A stretch of 64,000 nucleotides of DNA from Candidatus Leptofilum proximum (GCA_016710325.1 JADJXK010000001.1:806001-870000), one strand, 5' to 3'. Positions 51,265-61,004 are shown, numbered from the stretch's first letter. Notes: generated by a model not told the origin, from the sequence alone. Made by a program: numbers and translations.

Positions 51265-51948
51265 CTAGGCTATACGAGCCTTCCGGGTGGGCCGCCTGCG
51301 AATGATCCATTCAGCAACTGCGAGGTTGATCACCCAGCCTGCACCCATCAACAAAGCATTTTCAAACTCATTTACTTCGCCAAGCGTCAAGGCTCCAACC
51401 AGTCCGGTCAACACTTGTGTGGCTTGACCCATCCCAATGGCATAGGCGCGTGTCATCCAGGCTTGGTGCTGACTGACGTTACGCTGACGGATCGAGATGA
51501 ATCCGATGATGATGGACACGACCATGCCAGATCCGAAAAAGAGGCGTAATCCATAAAGTAGTCGGCTGGCACCTTCTGGGTAGTCATAGAAGAGCGTCAT
51601 CCAGAGTCCGGAGAGTCCCACGGCTAATCCAACTGGAACCAGAAACCGACCAACCCAGCGGTGCCATTTGTTCCCGCGCGACCAAAGACGACTCACAAAT
51701 TGGAACGCGCCGAGCAGGGCATAGATCGCCGAGCTAATAATGTGGATGACCACAGGCGAAGGTGATGCAAAGAAGCGTGCGTTTTCCGGTGTGATATCTG
51801 CCCCGCTGATCAATTGGTTGAGTCGGATCGCGCCGAAGAGGATCGGGATGATACTGATTAAGACCAACCCGGCAGGCAACCACCACGACGTCTGAGCTTT
51901 TCTTGCCGGTGCTTTCATTTGATTGTTATTTTGGATATTCGCTTTCAT
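51265..51948 (-). CDS. DUF2306 membrane protein
   Basis: 227 residues, six predicted membrane helices; aaggag precedes the ATG at 51948. SPSPVVIHIISSAIYALLGAFQFVSRLWSRGNKWHRWVGRFLVPVGL...RQRNVSQHQAWMTRAYAIGMGQATQVLT carries the conserved histidines and H-x-x-W-M-x-R motif of DUF2306, which may bind heme or lipid. Function unknown. Operon position 2 of 5. Confidence 0.85.
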   Translation of the reverse strand: MKANIQNNNQMKAPARKAQTSWWLPAGLVLISIIPILFGAIRLNQLISGADITPENARFFASPSPVVIHIISSAIYALLGAFQFVSRLWSRGNKWHRWVGRFLVPVGLAVGLSGLWMTLFYDYPEGASRLLYGLRLFFGSGMVVSIIIGFISIRQRNVSQHQAWMTRAYAIGMGQATQVLTGLVGALTLGEVNEFENALLMGAGWVINLAVAEWIIRRRPTRKARIA

Positions 51949-51978
51949 TTTTAAACTCCTTGAAAAGATTTGTCGGTC

Positions 51979-52695
51979 TCAAGCTGCTTTGCCTGGTTCT
52001 TGTGAAATGATTTCCTGATCACGCAAGGATTCAAACGGTTCCCCGCGTCGTTCAAAGAAGAGGGCGTATCCCAGCCAGACCATGGCAGCGCCTATTGGTA
52101 TCGACGTCAACTGGACAAGCTGATAGGGAAGCAGGGCAAACATGGTGCCCGCCAAAGGACCGGATACGGCGAGTAAGGCAGCCGCCCCACGCGGCAGGAT
52201 GCGCGCACGGAACGTAGCCATCCCAAATAGCAGGGAGCCAAGGACATAAAGTATCGATGCTAGTGAATAGATGGTTGTAAGGCTGCCCAGGTTGGTTGGG
52301 CTGCCAGCCCCATTTGATAACTGCAATACACTTTCTACAAATGTTGGCGCTACGGCCGTTAACAGCGGCAGGACGGTAGGCTGGATGAATGAAATGCACA
52401 TCTGAACTGCATAATAGATGGTTAGCAGCAAATAGCCAGCCAAACCCAGCCAACCGGTTTCTTCCACTTGTCTGGCGTAAAGCCCCGTAATTCCGAGCAG
52501 AGCAAAGATCGATATCGAGGTCTTGAAGGAGGTGATGATGATGAATGTGCTGGTATTGACAGGTGGGTGGGTCGGCTGAATAGCCGTGAAAATGATCCCT
52601 GCCACCATAGCAGATAAACCTGCCCAACGGATGAGTGTTGGAGTTGTGACTTTCATTTTGCTTTTCTTGATCGAGGTCTTTCCTTTGGTGTTCAT
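51979..52695 (-). CDS. Predicted seven-helix membrane protein, operon first gene
   Basis: 238 residues from the ATG at 52695, chosen because aaaaaggag lies 8-9 bases upstream; a longer frame to 52746 is rejected. The N-terminus is basic, then helices begin at LIRWAGLSAMVAGIIFTAIQP. I recognise no named family; similar proteins occur beside LAL regulators and DUF4386 proteins in Chloroflexota, an impression from memory. The repeat operator lies about 93 bp upstream, so it is the promoter-proximal gene of the regulon. Confidence 0.7.
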   Translation of the reverse strand: MNTKGKTSIKKSKMKVTTPTLIRWAGLSAMVAGIIFTAIQPTHPPVNTSTFIIITSFKTSISIFALLGITGLYARQVEETGWLGLAGYLLLTIYYAVQMCISFIQPTVLPLLTAVAPTFVESVLQLSNGAGSPTNLGSLTTIYSLASILYVLGSLLFGMATFRARILPRGAAALLAVSGPLAGTMFALLPYQLVQLTSIPIGAAMVWLGYALFFERRGEPFESLRDQEIISQEPGKAA

Positions 52696-52787
52696 TTGTT
52701 TTTCTCCTTTTTGAACCGAATAACTGTAAGATTTGGTGCCCGGCATCGCTGCTTATCGGGGTCGACTAAAAACAATATACAAATGAA

Positions 52788-52831
52788 TGTGGGGAAATGT
52801 CTTCCCCACATGTGGGGATTTCGGGTGGGGA
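52788..52831 (-). promoter_or_regulatory. TGTGGGGA repeat operator upstream of the five-gene operon
   Basis: Four TGTGGGGA-like boxes in alternating orientation: TGTGGGGA, TCCCCACA, TGTGGGGA (the middle two forming the palindrome TCCCCACATGTGGGGA at 52,803-52,818) and GGTGGGGA. The flanking tacaaatgaa is also shared with the second copy at 53,458-53,510. Both copies lie 90-100 bp before minus-strand start codons next to a LAL regulator gene, the presumed binding protein. Confidence 0.75.
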
Positions 52832-52878
52832 GTTGTAGGGCGGCGGGCAAACCGGTGGCTCGCCGGCGGCAATCTATT

Positions 52879-53358
52879 CTAAAGAGGCGAGCTTGTAGTC
52901 GGTTGTGAAGGCACAGAAGATTGCTCTGTAAGGCCCGCGGTCGTCTTCCTCCATGGATCGCCGGGGGTCTTCACATACTGACGGAATACATAGCCCCAGG
53001 GCATCACAAGTGGAACCAACACAATACCTACGAGGTTGTTGATCAGTACCTCTTGAACGTCCGGAGCTAACTGCCCTGCAGACCATTGGGGGAGCGCGAA
53101 CGCCAGAACCCAGACAGCCTTCCACAGAAACTCGAAGAACAGCAGTGGCAGCATCTTGAGTGGGCGATGAATTCCTACCCCTGCCAAGAGCGCTAGCCCA
53201 GCGAGCACACTGAGCACAACGCTGCCCATAGTCGACAAGTTTGCAGGAGGGTTGAAAATCGCGGGCAATCTATATACTGATAACCCAATAGCCATGAACG
53301 CATACATGGCCCTCAGTAAATAGAGCCTGAAAATCGAAACCTCGGACCTGGTATTCAT
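52879..53358 (-). CDS. Predicted small membrane protein under the same operator
   Basis: 159 residues, four predicted membrane helices (from LYLLRAMYAFMAIGLSVY), with aaaaaggag before the ATG at 53358. The internal WKAVWVLAFALPQWSAGQL and a C-terminal hydrophilic tail are notable. No family is recognised. It has its own copy of the TGTGGGGA operator about 100 bp upstream and lies between the LAL gene and the operon, so it probably belongs to the same regulon. Confidence 0.7.
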   Translation of the reverse strand: MNTRSEVSIFRLYLLRAMYAFMAIGLSVYRLPAIFNPPANLSTMGSVVLSVLAGLALLAGVGIHRPLKMLPLLFFEFLWKAVWVLAFALPQWSAGQLAPDVQEVLINNLVGIVLVPLVMPWGYVFRQYVKTPGDPWRKTTAGLTEQSSVPSQPTTSSPL

Positions 53359-53457
53359 ATATTTGTCTCCTTTTTAAACCAATAAAATAAGTGTCAGAGC
53401 CTGACACCTGGCATCTCTGCCTGTTTCGGTTTGATAGAAGACAGTTTACAAATGAAT

Positions 53458-53510
53458 GTGGGGAGAAGTCGTCCCCACATGTGGGGAGTTCGTGTGGGGA
53501 TATTTGGGGA
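53458..53510 (-). promoter_or_regulatory. TGTGGGGA repeat operator, second copy
   Basis: tgtgggga, tccccaca, tgtgggga and gtgtgggga at the same spacing as 52,788-52,831, plus a fifth weaker box tttgggga. The core TCCCCACATGTGGGGA is at 53,472-53,487. A small hairpin gtgtcag/ctgacac (53,392-53,408) lies between it and the gene. Confidence 0.75.
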
Positions 53511-53526
53511 TGTTGGCAAGCACGTC

Positions 53527-53553
53527 AAAACCCCGCTGAAGAAATAAGGCGGG
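53527..53553 (-). terminator. Possible terminator after the LAL regulator gene
   Basis: On the complement, tcccgcc and gcgggg flank an 11-base A/T-rich loop and are followed by TTTT, about 40 bp after the regulator's stop codon. Confidence 0.45.
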
Positions 53554-53590
53554 ATTCGTGGAAGACATTATTCAGGTGTGCGATTTAGGC

Positions 53591-56296
53591 TTATATCAAG
53601 CCCAGTTCAATTGCCCGTTTAACGGCCGCACGGCGGCTGTTGACGTTGAGTTTGCTATAAATGCCCTTGGTGTGGGTGCGAACGGTGCTTAAGGCGACGA
53701 CAAGTTCTTGAGCGATCTCGGGTCCCGATAGGTCAGTTTTGAACAAGCGGAGGATATCCAATTCACGCTGGCTGAGCGGCTCCATCAGTTTTGACTGCTG
53801 CATATCTTTGGGTTGCGCAAAAGCGGCCAGGAGTTTATCTACATATCCCGACAGTTCATGGTTGTGTCCGCGCGGTTGCTTTTCAATTGACCTTCGAAAG
53901 GCCAGAAGCAATGATTGCAAGGGCTCACCTTCATCTACAAAGATTCTAAAGTAGCCCTTGGGTTGCGCCAGAGTCAAGGCACGCTCCAGCGACTCGAAAA
54001 CCCTTGATGAGCCGCCTTGCGCCTGATAAACGAGTACTTGTGTCACCAGGATCTCAATTACGCTACCTATTCGGTTTCCATCTTCTGCTGCCTTTAGAAG
54101 ACGTTCCAATAATCTCAATGCCTCAAGAATAATGTACTCATTCCGATTATTCTGATACTCGGCAAGCAGCACTCGTGCTAGGATAATATGTTCAAACTCG
54201 TGCAAATAGCTAAGTTCATCATCCACCGAAAGATATTGTTCGTTTACCCACTTCTCTGCTTCGAACAATCGTCTTTGCTTAAGACAGATTTTCGCCTTTA
54301 TAGCATCAACAGGACGCGTATGTGGCATGAGGGTCTTAATATAAAAAAGTTTGGCTTCCTCCAACAGTTCGAGCGCAGTATCCAGTTCTCCTATAGACTC
54401 TTTCAATCGAGCTTGGGCAATACATCTACGGTAGGACCAGTCAACACTCTTATGCAGACTAGCCAATTCAAGACTCTTTTGAAAGTGCTGGTCAGCAGCT
54501 TTGTCATCTCCCATCTCGTGATACAGCATCGACATCCCCAGATAAGGATGCACCATAACACGCAAAACACGGCTATCATGTTCTGCAGCAAATTGTAAGG
54601 ATTGCTGATAAGTCCATAATGCTTCGCGGAGATTTCCCTGCGCCGTAAGGATATCTGCCTTTTCTGCCATGGCGTAGGCAAATGCCGCAAAGTAATTGCC
54701 AACCTTCAGTGAACTATCAATCCAATTATTCATCGCCTGGCAGGCTGCATCCAAATCACCATTAATTAAGTATGTGGCCCCCAAAATTGCAGTAGTTTGA
54801 GCGCGCAAGAACTGGTCTTCTTCGGAAATGAGCTCAAACACGAGTTCCGCGTACTTTATTGCAGCGAGAAAATCCCGCTGAGTTTGAGCATTGTAAGCGC
54901 GGGCGAACGCAATTCTGGCTCGCAGAGAACGAAATTGTTCCTTATTAACTATTATCATGCCATCGGATGAGCCTTCCAGACATCGTTCCGCATCACGCAG
55001 GCGGGATTCGCTGGCATCCACTTCATGGGCATTCATAAACCCCCAGGCAATCTGGGTGCAAAGTACGGGACGGGTACAGAGCAACTCTTCTGGCAAATCC
55101 TTAACCCACTCCAGCCAGGTAGGTGACTGAAAACTTTCATACATATTCTGCCAAGTTGTTTCAGCCAACCCTGCTGCTCGGCTGAAATCCTTGGCCGCAA
55201 GTGCATGGTAAATTGCATCGGAAGCCAGACCATTCTCCTCATACCACTGGCTTGCACGTTGATGCAGTGTACTCACTAGATCAGGCTGCTCTATCGTCAG
55301 GTGCATTCGCAGAACTTCGGCAAAGAGGTGATGATAACGATACCAATAGCGCCTGTCATCCAGCGGAATAATGAAGAAGTTACCCCGCTCTAGAGCCTCT
55401 AACTGCGTCTTGCCTTCCTGCTGGCCAGTGACAGCCCTGCACAATGGGCCATTCAACCGATCGAGAATGGCAGTCTGAAGTAAGAAGCGGCGAGCCGATT
55501 CAGGCTGATGCTGCAAGACCTCTTCAACCAGATAGTCCACGATATAACGGTTGTCTCCGGTGAAAGCCCCTATGAACCCCGAAACATCCTCCCGCCCCTG
55601 CATCGAGAGGGCAGCGAGCTGGAGGCCGGCAATCCAGCCTTCGGTACGGGCTTCCAGCGTGGCGACATGATTTTCTGAGAGGTTTAGACCCATGACCTGC
55701 CTGAGGAATTCGGCCGTTTCTGCCACAGTAAAACGCAAGTCATTGGCTCGAAATTCAGTCAACTGGCTGCGGACGCGCCATCGAGCCAAGGGGAAATTGG
55801 GATCCTCGCGGGTGGTGATGACCAGGTGCATCTGGGGCGGCAGGTGTTCCAACAAAAAGGTAAGGGCCTGATCAATTTGGGGCGCGTCTACCATATGATA
55901 ATCGTCCAAGACAACGAGTGCCTCTGGCAGGGCGACGATTTCATTCAGCAGGGTGGTTAGGATTGATTCGGTAGGTGGGAGCTGAGCAGATTCAAAGATG
56001 CCCAGCAATTGTTCCCCAAAAGTTGGAAATATCTTCTGTAATGCAGCCACAAAGTAGGCGAGAAAGTGGGTCAGGTCACTGTCTCGTTCATCGAGAGAGA
56101 TCCAGGCAGACGGCCGTTTGCAGCCAGCAATCCATTCACTGACCAGTGTTGTTTTGCCAAAACCGGCCGGAGCCGAGATAAGCGTCAGTTTGCGGTGCAG
56201 CCCCTGGTTGAGTTTGGCGATGAGATGCGGGCGAGGGACGAGAGACGGCCGTAACTGGGGCACATACAATTTTGTTTGCAGTAAATCTCCAGGCAT
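53591..56296 (-). CDS. LAL-type (MalT-like) ATP-dependent LuxR-family transcriptional activator
   Basis: 901 residues. The N-terminal STAND ATPase has Walker A SAPAGFGKTTLVSEW (Lys 48) and Walker B ALVVLDDYHMV, then a winged-helix-like region, TPR-like helical repeats (about 420-810) and a C-terminal LuxR HTH (LSQRELDILRLFKTDLSGPEIAQELVVALSTVRTHTKGIYSKLNV). Such proteins bind an inducer and ATP, oligomerise and activate promoters carrying repeated short boxes. The adjacent TGTGGGGA arrays are the obvious targets. The inducer is unknown. Two ACGGCCGT copies lie in the N-terminal coding region. Confidence 0.93.
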   Translation of the reverse strand: MPGDLLQTKLYVPQLRPSLVPRPHLIAKLNQGLHRKLTLISAPAGFGKTTLVSEWIAGCKRPSAWISLDERDSDLTHFLAYFVAALQKIFPTFGEQLLGIFESAQLPPTESILTTLLNEIVALPEALVVLDDYHMVDAPQIDQALTFLLEHLPPQMHLVITTREDPNFPLARWRVRSQLTEFRANDLRFTVAETAEFLRQVMGLNLSENHVATLEARTEGWIAGLQLAALSMQGREDVSGFIGAFTGDNRYIVDYLVEEVLQHQPESARRFLLQTAILDRLNGPLCRAVTGQQEGKTQLEALERGNFFIIPLDDRRYWYRYHHLFAEVLRMHLTIEQPDLVSTLHQRASQWYEENGLASDAIYHALAAKDFSRAAGLAETTWQNMYESFQSPTWLEWVKDLPEELLCTRPVLCTQIAWGFMNAHEVDASESRLRDAERCLEGSSDGMIIVNKEQFRSLRARIAFARAYNAQTQRDFLAAIKYAELVFELISEEDQFLRAQTTAILGATYLINGDLDAACQAMNNWIDSSLKVGNYFAAFAYAMAEKADILTAQGNLREALWTYQQSLQFAAEHDSRVLRVMVHPYLGMSMLYHEMGDDKAADQHFQKSLELASLHKSVDWSYRRCIAQARLKESIGELDTALELLEEAKLFYIKTLMPHTRPVDAIKAKICLKQRRLFEAEKWVNEQYLSVDDELSYLHEFEHIILARVLLAEYQNNRNEYIILEALRLLERLLKAAEDGNRIGSVIEILVTQVLVYQAQGGSSRVFESLERALTLAQPKGYFRIFVDEGEPLQSLLLAFRRSIEKQPRGHNHELSGYVDKLLAAFAQPKDMQQSKLMEPLSQRELDILRLFKTDLSGPEIAQELVVALSTVRTHTKGIYSKLNVNSRRAAVKRAIELGLI

Positions 56297-56365
56297 GAAT
56301 CCATTATAGTGGAAAGAGATGGTCCGGCGAGAAACTACTTATTCTCAAATGCGCTAACGCGCTGC

Positions 56366-56700
56366 AGAGGTCATGATTTGCCATTATCCAACCGGGACTT
56401 CCAAGTGGAATCCCATTGTATACCGCTTGTTTAGCCAGATTTCACGTAACGGGGCGGGTAAACCGCTTCGTTCTTGGGACATCATGCTCGACTACATCCG
56501 CGGCACCGGGACCGAAACCGGTCTGCAAGTGAAAGCATTTCTCATTGACCGCGTCTTTGAGAAGCGGAAAAAGATCACCGCAGAAGAGCGGGCTTTGCTC
56601 CATGTTTGTGCGCGACCGATTTGCCCAACCTGGAATTATGTGATTAAACCGCGCCTTTGCTCTGGATGATATTCAATTGTGAAAGTGCTAACTTATTTTT
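56366..56700 (+). pseudogene. ISAzo13-family transposase 3' remnant
   Basis: A frame reading EVMICHYPTGTSKWNPIVYRLFSQISRN...CPTWNYVIKPRLCSG corresponds to the last third of the ISAzo13 transposase located to its right. It is in the opposite orientation and about 70% similar. Similarity continues past the stop (GGATGATATTC) into an IS end that faces the intact end of the neighbouring copy. It lies directly upstream of the LAL regulator, so the regulator's promoter may include IS-derived DNA. Confidence 0.75.
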
Positions 56701-56709
56701 GCATGTTTA

Positions 56710-58084
56710 CTAAGGGTTCAATCAAAAATAACTTTGGACATTAACAATCGAATATCATCCAGAACAAACCTGTGGTTGAAGGATATAGTTCCAAGTAGGA
56801 CAGGTACGACAACGCTGTAAATTGAGGTTGTCCCGTTCGTCAGGGTCATACTTGATCCCTTTATCAAAGACCCGTTCAACTAGGCACGCTTGGACCTTCA
56901 GCCCCGTTTCCGTTGTGGTATCCCGAATGTAATTGAGTGTGGTCTGAAAAGAGCGTAAAGGTTTACCCGCCCAATTCTTGGAAATCTCGCTGAAGAGCCG
57001 GTGTTCAATGGGATTCCATTTGGAGGCCCCGGTGGGATAATGACAAATCATCACCTCAATGCCAAACGCGTCAGCCAGTTGCTTTTGCACCTCGATTTTC
57101 CAGCGCCAGTAACGGCAATTATTGCTGCCTCCGGCATCACAGAGAATGAGCAGTTTGTCTTCGCGGGCAAAGCGAGGGCGGTCGGGGTCAGCCCACCACT
57201 GGGCAATGGCATAAGCAGCGAATTCAGGCGTATCATAAGAAGTGCCGACATAGACAGAGCCTTGCTGATGGACCAGGTCATAGATGCCGTACGGTGTTGC
57301 CCGACCCATTGCTTCAGAAAGAAAGTCATGGGCATTAACCAATGTGGGCGCTTGTTCCCAAATACGTCCGGCATTTTTGACATTGCCAATCAACTCCTTC
57401 TTTTTGGTATCGACACTGATAACCGGCCAACCTGCGGTCAGGAATAGTTTCTTCACCCGGCGGATGAAGCGAAATTGCTTATCTCGGTCAGGATGCCGGG
57501 GTGTCAGACTTTGACAATTGCCGAACAAGCGATAGTTCAGTTTCTTCAACAAACGGCGCACAGTGGTCGGACCAATCCGAAAACGCCGTTTAACCAGGGC
57601 CTGGGCCAAATATTGCAGAGAACGACGGACCCATTTGTGGTCAACCATCGGGTCGCCAGCAATGTCATCATCAATTACTTCTTGGAGGGCGGTGGTAATG
57701 GACGGCGTTTTTTTCAACTGCTTGACGACCACCCCCGGCCTGGCGTACCCGGTCAACGGGTCGGTCCGCCAAATCGTTGTCTAATTCATATCGACCGCGC
57801 CGAATGGTTTCCACAGATAGCCCGGTTATCCTGGCTATCAGCGTCGTTCCGCCGTGACCCAATTTTTGGGCTTCAAGTGCGGCATACCAGCGGCGTTGTT
57901 GTTCATCGAGGCGGCTCATAAACAAGTTCATTCGTTGATGTTGCGCCTGTTCTGGATGAGATTCAGATTGCTGACAAATCGCACATTCACATTGATGGAT
58001 TACGGTCATATGGCCTCCAATTGGCTAAATTGATTGGCGGCTATTTTACCCAATATCCAAAGTTGTTAACGAACGAACCCTAAG
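56710..58084 (-). mobile_element. ISAzo13-family insertion sequence
   Basis: Imperfect inverted ends CTAAGGGTTC...AACTTTGGACATT (from 56,710) and AATATCCAAAGTT...GAACCCTAAG (to 58,084) bracket the transposase frames. The length is about 1.37 kb. The target duplication is not clear. There are no ACGGCCGT copies inside. Confidence 0.75.
56755..58009 (-). pseudogene. ISAzo13-family transposase, frameshifted at an A7 run
   Basis: The N-terminal frame (58,009 down to about 57,705; RLDEQQRRWYAALEAQKLGHGG...DRVRQAGGGRQAVEK) and the C-terminal frame (57,756 to 56,755; TPSITTALQEVIDDDIAGDP...SVDTKKKELIGN...LLILCDAGGSNNCRYWRW...YPTGASKWNPIEHRLFSEISKNWAGKPLRS) join exactly at a run of seven A on the coding strand (57,708-57,714). 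One base must be gained or lost to restore the protein. This is either inactivation, a sequencing error, or slippage-dependent expression. The catalytic D, D and E neighbourhoods all lie in the second frame. Confidence 0.85.
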
Positions 58085-58352
58085 TGCTTTGTTAGCCAAG
58101 TTTGTTAGCAAAGTTTTGGGTCAAACCCACAAAGCTCCAGTGCTCTGATTGGTTTTGGCTTGTAAAAAAATTTAGTTAACAGAGCACTAAGCAGGGCATT
58201 CCACACGAGATCGACTTTTCGAAGAATTTGATGGTAAAATCTGAGAGAATGGTGGAATTTTACAGCTAAAATAAAAAGTGTGACCGCCATCATTTAAGGA
58301 AATCTAGCGGTTACCACCTATAAACACGCTCAGCTTTTCCGGAGACGTAACC
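58085..58352. other. Intergenic region with inverted repeat
   Basis: agtgctctg (58,139-58,147) and cagagcact (58,180-58,188) are inverted repeats. tttgttagc occurs twice just before (58,089-58,118). No gene is seen. A ribosome-binding site (ggaga) for the PadR gene ends the region. Confidence 0.45.
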
Positions 58353-58943
58353 ATGAAAATGAAGCTAGAGCACTACATCCTCGGCTTGCTAATCATTAAC
58401 CCCAGCACCGGCTACGACATCAAGAAGCATCTCGACACAGAAGGGCGCTTCACCAGACGACGTGCACCGCTCAGCCAAATCTACAACACCCTCAAACGCA
58501 TGCACGAGGACAGCCTGGTCACCTTTGTGGAAGAAAAACGCGATAGCAAGCCAGATCTAAAAATTTACTCCCTGACTGAAAAAGGCCAGCGGTTTTTGCT
58601 CGATTATTTAAGCAGCCCCCTTGAAAAACCGTTTCGCTACAATGAAAGCAGCATCTTTTTTCGGATTCGGTATGCTTTTTTGTTGGAGATAGACCTGATT
58701 ATCCGGCAAATCCAGGAAGAGCTTGACTTCCGGCAAAAGCAGATTAGCAAATTCCGGTTCAGAGATCGAACCATCGAATCGGTGAATTTGTCAGCTGAGG
58801 AGCTTTCTTACGTGCATGCCATTAATGACGTTCTGCACAATTATGGCTCAGCGGCCATGGATCTTTACCTTGCCCACCTGCACCAAATTCTCGCTTTTTT
58901 CGAGAACCAAGAGCAGACCGCTGACAATGAAGTTACCGCATAA
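58353..58943 (+). CDS. PadR-family transcriptional regulator
   Basis: 196 residues; ATG 58353 has ggaga upstream. The N-terminal winged helix LEHYILGLLIINPSTGYDIKKHLD...PLSQIYNTLKRMHEDSLVTF...KIYSLTEKGQRFLLDYL is typical PadR. The C-terminal half is a Vir_act_alpha_C-like helical dimerisation domain. PadR proteins are usually repressors of stress or efflux genes and respond to small aromatic or lipophilic compounds. The oxidoreductase/DUF4386 cluster downstream on the other strand is a candidate target, but IS3 lies between them. Confidence 0.9.
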   Translation: MKMKLEHYILGLLIINPSTGYDIKKHLDTEGRFTRRRAPLSQIYNTLKRMHEDSLVTFVEEKRDSKPDLKIYSLTEKGQRFLLDYLSSPLEKPFRYNESSIFFRIRYAFLLEIDLIIRQIQEELDFRQKQISKFRFRDRTIESVNLSAEELSYVHAINDVLHNYGSAAMDLYLAHLHQILAFFENQEQTADNEVTA

Positions 58944-59248
58944 ACATTCCTTACTGGAAGTAGACTTGAGCAGCTACCATCTTATGTTTTGGCTTAACTG
59001 AAAGAGGAATCTCAAACGAGTGAACTCTAACTTTGGTTGAACTGCTGTACGACAATACGCCCTCCATCTAGTGATCCTGGGTTATTGCCAATCGCTCGCG
59101 CGACCCTACACACCACCACAAGAGTTTTAAACCCGTTCTGGTCGACTATGCCAACTCTCTTCTCAAATCTATGCACACACCTCATATAGCTGGATGCCTC
59201 ACTTGCGCTTGGCCAAATGCGGGTGCAGTTGGACGGAATGAAGAGCCA

Positions 59249-59593
59249 TGCCAAAATACAACGCACCTACCTTGTGGCTGGGCTGACAATATCCTGATTC
59301 ACAAGCAGGTCAGCCTGAAAGAGATGAATCCGGAGCAGCCTTTCTACCTGCTGGATGACGGAACGCAGCCGATGCCGCCGCTGCTTTATCCCATGCTAAA
59401 CAAGTGCCTGGCGCTGCCGTTATTGCCGGAATGGGCCGGGTGTTTGTGGGAAAACGGCCGTGAAAGTAGCCTCATTACTCTACTTGATGAGGGCGAAGGC
59501 CAGAGCTACGCGGCCTGGCGGGTGCTGCTGGTATTAGAGGATTGGCTAGAAGTTGTACAGATGGGCCTTGGGGTAAAACAGATTGAATTATGA
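59249..59593 (+). pseudogene. Hypothetical protein, probably 5'-truncated
   Basis: The frame from 59,171 to 59,593 looks protein-like only from about WADNILIHKQVSLKEMNPEQPFYLLDDGTQPMPPLLYPMLNKCLALPLLPEWAGCLWENGRE onwards. The first 25 or so residues (Cys-rich, no ribosome-binding site) seem accidental. It contains one ACGGCCGT. I recognise no family. It is probably the tail of a gene cut by rearrangement near the IS elements. The stretch 58,944-59,248 upstream holds nothing recognisable. Confidence 0.4.
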
Positions 59594-60006
59594 GGGTTGT
59601 TTTATGGGTTGGGCAAGCAAACAACAGTAGACAAATCAAACGAGATATCTGTTTGCGTAATCAACTTCCATCCTTTCCTCTCGTTGTGATGCGCCAATAA
59701 TACCCATCAGGATCCAACACCCGAAAATCAGTTAAACTCCAGGGCTGAGACTGCAATTCACCAGACAACGGCCAATTCGCAGATCGCACGCGCTTATACA
59801 TTGCCTCAATATCGTTTACCTCCAAGACGAGTTCGATGCCCCGACCTAAACGCTCGCCGACAATGGCCTGGACGGAATGTGTCAATAGTTTTGGGACACT
59901 AAAACCGATAAATTAGTGAGCAACCTCTCGCTCACCGGGCTGGTGGACAAGTGGAAAACGCTCCGCCAGCTCCGCGTTTCCCACTTGACCACAGCCCCTA
60001 CGACGA

Positions 60007-61004
60007 TTACGCACCATCCTTCTCCAGCGGGGGATTAATCCAGACGGCCGTTGGCAACTTCGGCGCAACGGGCTGCCCCTGCACAAAGCGCTCTGGATAT
60101 TTCTCATAAGCGGCCGTCAACACCGCTTGTCGCTTGAGAGTCAGTTCAGCGGCCCGGCCATAATGAACTGTGGCCGGAGTCATCAAGCCCAGATTGGTAT
60201 GTCGATGCTCATGGTTGTACCAGCGGAAGAACGGCCGAGCCCAGGTGCGGGCATGGTGCAAACCACCAAACCTGTCAGGATAATTCGGGCGGTATTTCAT
60301 CGTTTTGAACTGCGCCTCGGAAAAGGGATTGTCATCGGAAGTGTAAGGTCGGGAATGACTCTTGCCCACCCCCAAGTCAGCCAGCAGCAGGGCCAACGTC
60401 TTGCTGGTCATGGAACTGCCCCGGTCAGCATGAAGAACCAACTGGTCTGGTTCAATGTCCTGTTTGGCGCAGCTATCAGCCACCAACTGTCTAGCCAATG
60501 ATGCCAGTTCCCGTTGAGCGATCAGGTAGCCAACCACGTAGCGGCTGAAGATGTCAAGAATGGTGTACATGTAATAGTAGACATGGGGGACAGGGCCGCG
60601 CAGCTTGGTGATATCCCAGGACCACACCTGGTTGGGGGCTGTGGCGAGGAGTTCCGGCTTTTTGTAGGCCGGATGCCGCTTCTGGTTACGCCGTTCCCCC
60701 ACCTCAGCATTTTCCCGCAAGATGCGGTACATCGTGCTCACTGAGCAGAGATATTCCCCTTCATCCAGCAGCGTGCCATACACTTGGCGCGGCGAACTGT
60801 CGAGGAAGCGCTCACTGTTGAGCGTGGCCCGCACCGTCTCTCGTTCCGCCGCCGGCAGCGCCGTGGCGATGGGATCGCCGGCTTCGGCTCCTTAACCGGC
60901 TTCTCCTGCTGCTGCCGGTAATAGCTGCTGCGAGGGTAGGCCAAGGCCAGGCACGCTTCCTGGGTGCTGGTTTGTGCAGCCAATTCCGTCACTTGCTGCC
61001 TCAC
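60007..61004 (-). pseudogene. IS3 transposase orfB, frameshifted
   Basis: It starts at GTG 61,004-61,002 (VRQQVTELAAQTSTQEACLALAYPRSSYYR) and would continue through EPKPAIPSPR. A one-base loss near 60,862 moves the frame to ALPAAERETVRATLNSERFLDSSPRQVYGTLLDEGEYLCS. The DDE core is intact beyond: VWSWDITKL (D), VLHADRGSSM (D) and NPFSEAQFKTMKY (E). Its start overlaps the expected orfA stop as GTGA. Unless recoding occurs the element cannot make a full integrase. Confidence 0.85.

Noticed and set aside
58105..58293. Minus-strand frame of 62 codons between ISAzo13 and padR
   Set aside because: It overlaps an inverted repeat and a low-complexity A/T run, and no family pattern or ribosome-binding site supports it.
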